Source: CAYTLQ01 sp964438715
Lineage (GTDB): Bacteria; Bacteroidota; Ignavibacteria; Ignavibacteriales; Ignavibacteriaceae
Reading direction: 5' to 3'
Assembly (NCBI GenBank): GCA_964438715.1
Contig: CAYTLQ010000017.1
Location: forward strand, 1-7,092
Length of the DNA: 7,092 nt
The notes under the pieces: model-generated
What the model saw: only the letters and a program-made list of their open reading frames with translations
Databases searched by the model: none
What the model was told of the DNA's origin: nothing
Made by a program: the position numbers and the translations under genes
Shown here: positions 6,021 to 7,092 of the stretch, piece by piece
Layout of the letters: the number at the start of each line of letters is the position of its first letter
Numbering within the stretch: the stretch's first letter is position 1

Positions 6021-6605
6021 TCAATTTATGGAAAGGAAATTCTTCAGTATGGTTTTTCCAATTTCGCCCGAGAGTTCCGGTTCGAAAATTACACCATACT
6101 TTCTCTTGTTTTCCAATGCCGCACAAACTGAAGTATCAGATGAGAAAACACATGTTGTGTAATCATCATTCCGTTTAATTCGCAACCCGTATTGAATATT
6201 TACCGAAAAACTTTCCGGTACATTTTCAAACAGTACCGAAGGCTTTGTTTTTATAATTGTCTGCACCGGAGACTCTACGGAGATTACGGCCTCTTCACTA
6301 TTAGCTACTGCCGGAATAAAACCCAGACAACCTTTTGATGCATCAGCTGTAAAATCAAGCATTAGTTCCATCCCCGAACCAATACCCAGAACAGGTTTTT
6401 CAAGTATCCGAAGGAGATTATATAAATTGTGTAAGTGAAGTTTTTTAATTGCAGTTTTCACATCATTAACAGGGGGAACCAGAATCCGTGATGCATTGCA
6501 AATATCACTCTCTCTAAGGCTTAATTTTGTTTCTTCGCCGTTTTCAGAAAGAGCTTTGTGTAAATCGTTTAAAAATGGTGAGTCAAACTTTAATATTACT
6601 GTCAT
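6021..6605 (-). CDS. HisH-like class I glutamine amidotransferase, catalytically dead
   Basis: This 194-residue protein follows the HisH fold from end to end: an N-terminal strand with a KAL helix, ILVPPVND (41-48), KPVLGIGSGMEL (70-81), GCLGFIPAV (92-100) and YGVIFEPELSGEIG (170-183). HisH normally releases ammonia from glutamine for HisF in histidine synthesis. Here the nucleophile motif GICLGMQ has become GIGSGME (Cys replaced by Gly76), the FHPE motif has become FEPE (His replaced by Glu175, with Glu177 kept), and the oxyanion PGVG motif has become PPVN. Glutamine hydrolysis is therefore not expected. The frame is intact with no stops, so it looks like a maintained pseudoenzyme rather than decay. 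It starts 34 bp after the aminotransferase gene with a modest AAGGTAG upstream. No HisF is in the window. The role is unknown: perhaps scaffold, regulator or ligand binder. Confidence 0.85.
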   Translation of the reverse strand: MTVILKFDSPFLNDLHKALSENGEETKLSLRESDICNASRILVPPVNDVKTAIKKLHLHNLYNLLRILEKPVLGIGSGMELMLDFTADASKGCLGFIPAVANSEEAVISVESPVQTIIKTKPSVLFENVPESFSVNIQYGLRIKRNDDYTTCVFSSDTSVCAALENKRKYGVIFEPELSGEIGKTILKNFLSIN

Positions 6606-6639
6606 ATATCAGCTCTGCTACCTTAGTAACAAATAAAAA

Positions 6640-7092
6640 TCAGAATTTGTTCATAATATCAATTACATACTCTATATCATCTTCGGTGTGAAAGTAAGAA
6701 CACGGAAGACTCAATTCGGTTTTGTGAATTTCAGTGGATAATGGGAATCCTTCTGCCGGGAAAATACCTGCCATTGCTTTTTGCTTATGAGGAGGCACCG
6801 GATAATGAATTTCTGTTTTTATTCCATTATTCAACAGATAATTTTTTAACTCATCCCGTCTCGTGTGCCGAACTGCAAATATGTGAAATACATCAAAAAA
6901 TCCCGGCGAAATAACGGGCAGAATAAATTCCTTATTTAATTTATTCAGGTAAAGTGCAGCTAATTTTCTTTTATGTGCATTTATGATATTAAGTTTCTTT
7001 AGTTTCACTCTAAGGAAACCCGCCTGAACTTCATCCAGCCTTGAGTTGTAACCGATGACCTCATTATAATATTTAACATCCGAGCCATAATT
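6640..7092 (-). CDS. DegT/DnrJ/EryC1/StrS sugar aminotransferase, C-terminal part
   Basis: The reading frame enters from the right edge and ends at TGA 6640, giving the last 150 residues; the apparent GTG start at 7008 is internal. The first visible residues, NYGSDVKYYNEVIGYNSRLD and EVQAGFLRVKL, are the highly conserved GYNSRLDExQA block that follows the PLP-lysine region in this family. Further on, FHIFAVR, the NNGIKTEIHYPVPPHKQKAM stretch and the LSLP..Y region complete the C-terminal domain. These PLP enzymes transfer an amino group onto nucleotide-linked keto-sugars for surface polysaccharides or glycans. The IHYPxPPHKQ string resembles FdtB/QdtB-type dTDP-3-keto-6-deoxyhexose transaminases, but the substrate cannot be fixed from this fragment. 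The catalytic lysine lies outside the window. It is upstream of, and probably co-transcribed with, the HisH-like gene. Confidence 0.93.
   Translation of the reverse strand, partial: NYGSDVKYYNEVIGYNSRLDEVQAGFLRVKLKKLNIINAHKRKLAALYLNKLNKEFILPVISPGFFDVFHIFAVRHTRRDELKNYLLNNGIKTEIHYPVPPHKQKAMAGIFPAEGFPLSTEIHKTELSLPCSYFHTEDDIEYVIDIMNKF

Noticed and set aside
6640..7008. Treating GTG at 7008 as the start of a small aminotransferase-like protein
   Set aside because: The same frame continues upstream to the window edge with the conserved GYNSRLDE block, so this is an internal codon of a longer gene.
1..7092. CRISPR, tRNA, transposase or phage genes
   Set aside because: No regularly spaced identical repeats, cloverleaf-like segments or recognisable mobile-element proteins were seen on either strand.

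Overview
This AT-rich window reads as chromosomal DNA from a Bacteroidota/Chlorobi-group bacterium, most likely close to Ignavibacteria. That is an inference from the protein families: a BatA-type von Willebrand factor A protein with the typical N-terminus, a seven-helix membrane protein fused to an AraC-type DNA-binding domain, and a small secreted beta-rich protein with a signal peptide ending in ...YAQ. No rRNA, tRNA, CRISPR array, transposase or phage gene is visible.

Layout. 140-934 (-): secreted beta-sandwich protein. 935-1375: no confident gene, but several near-perfect palindromes and a 75-codon minus-strand ORF (981-1208) behind a perfect AGGAGG. 1376-2555 (-): a 7TM-AraC regulator split into two frames by one extra base in a nine-base A/T homopolymer. 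2556-3231: a long intergenic region between divergent genes, holding a strong plus-strand terminator (2706-2735) with no annotated gene upstream of it, a candidate short RNA, and two diverged copies of a ~50-bp sequence. 3232-3747 (+): non-haem ferritin with all ferroxidase ligands, followed by a strong terminator. 3800-5899 (-): 699-residue BatA/VWA membrane protein, convergent with ferritin. 6021-6605 (-): a HisH-like glutamine amidotransferase homologue that has lost its catalytic Cys and His. 6640 to beyond 7092 (-): C-terminal part of a DegT/DnrJ/EryC1/StrS sugar aminotransferase, whose 5' end lies outside the window.

How they fit together. The aminotransferase and HisH-like genes are same-strand and 34 bp apart, so they are probably co-transcribed. 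The BatA/VWA gene follows after 121 bp and may share the transcript or have its own promoter. Ferritin appears to be a single-gene unit. The most notable observations are the catalytically dead HisH homologue, the homopolymer frameshift in the membrane regulator, and the unexplained structure in the two long intergenic regions. None of these amounts to a demonstrated new system.
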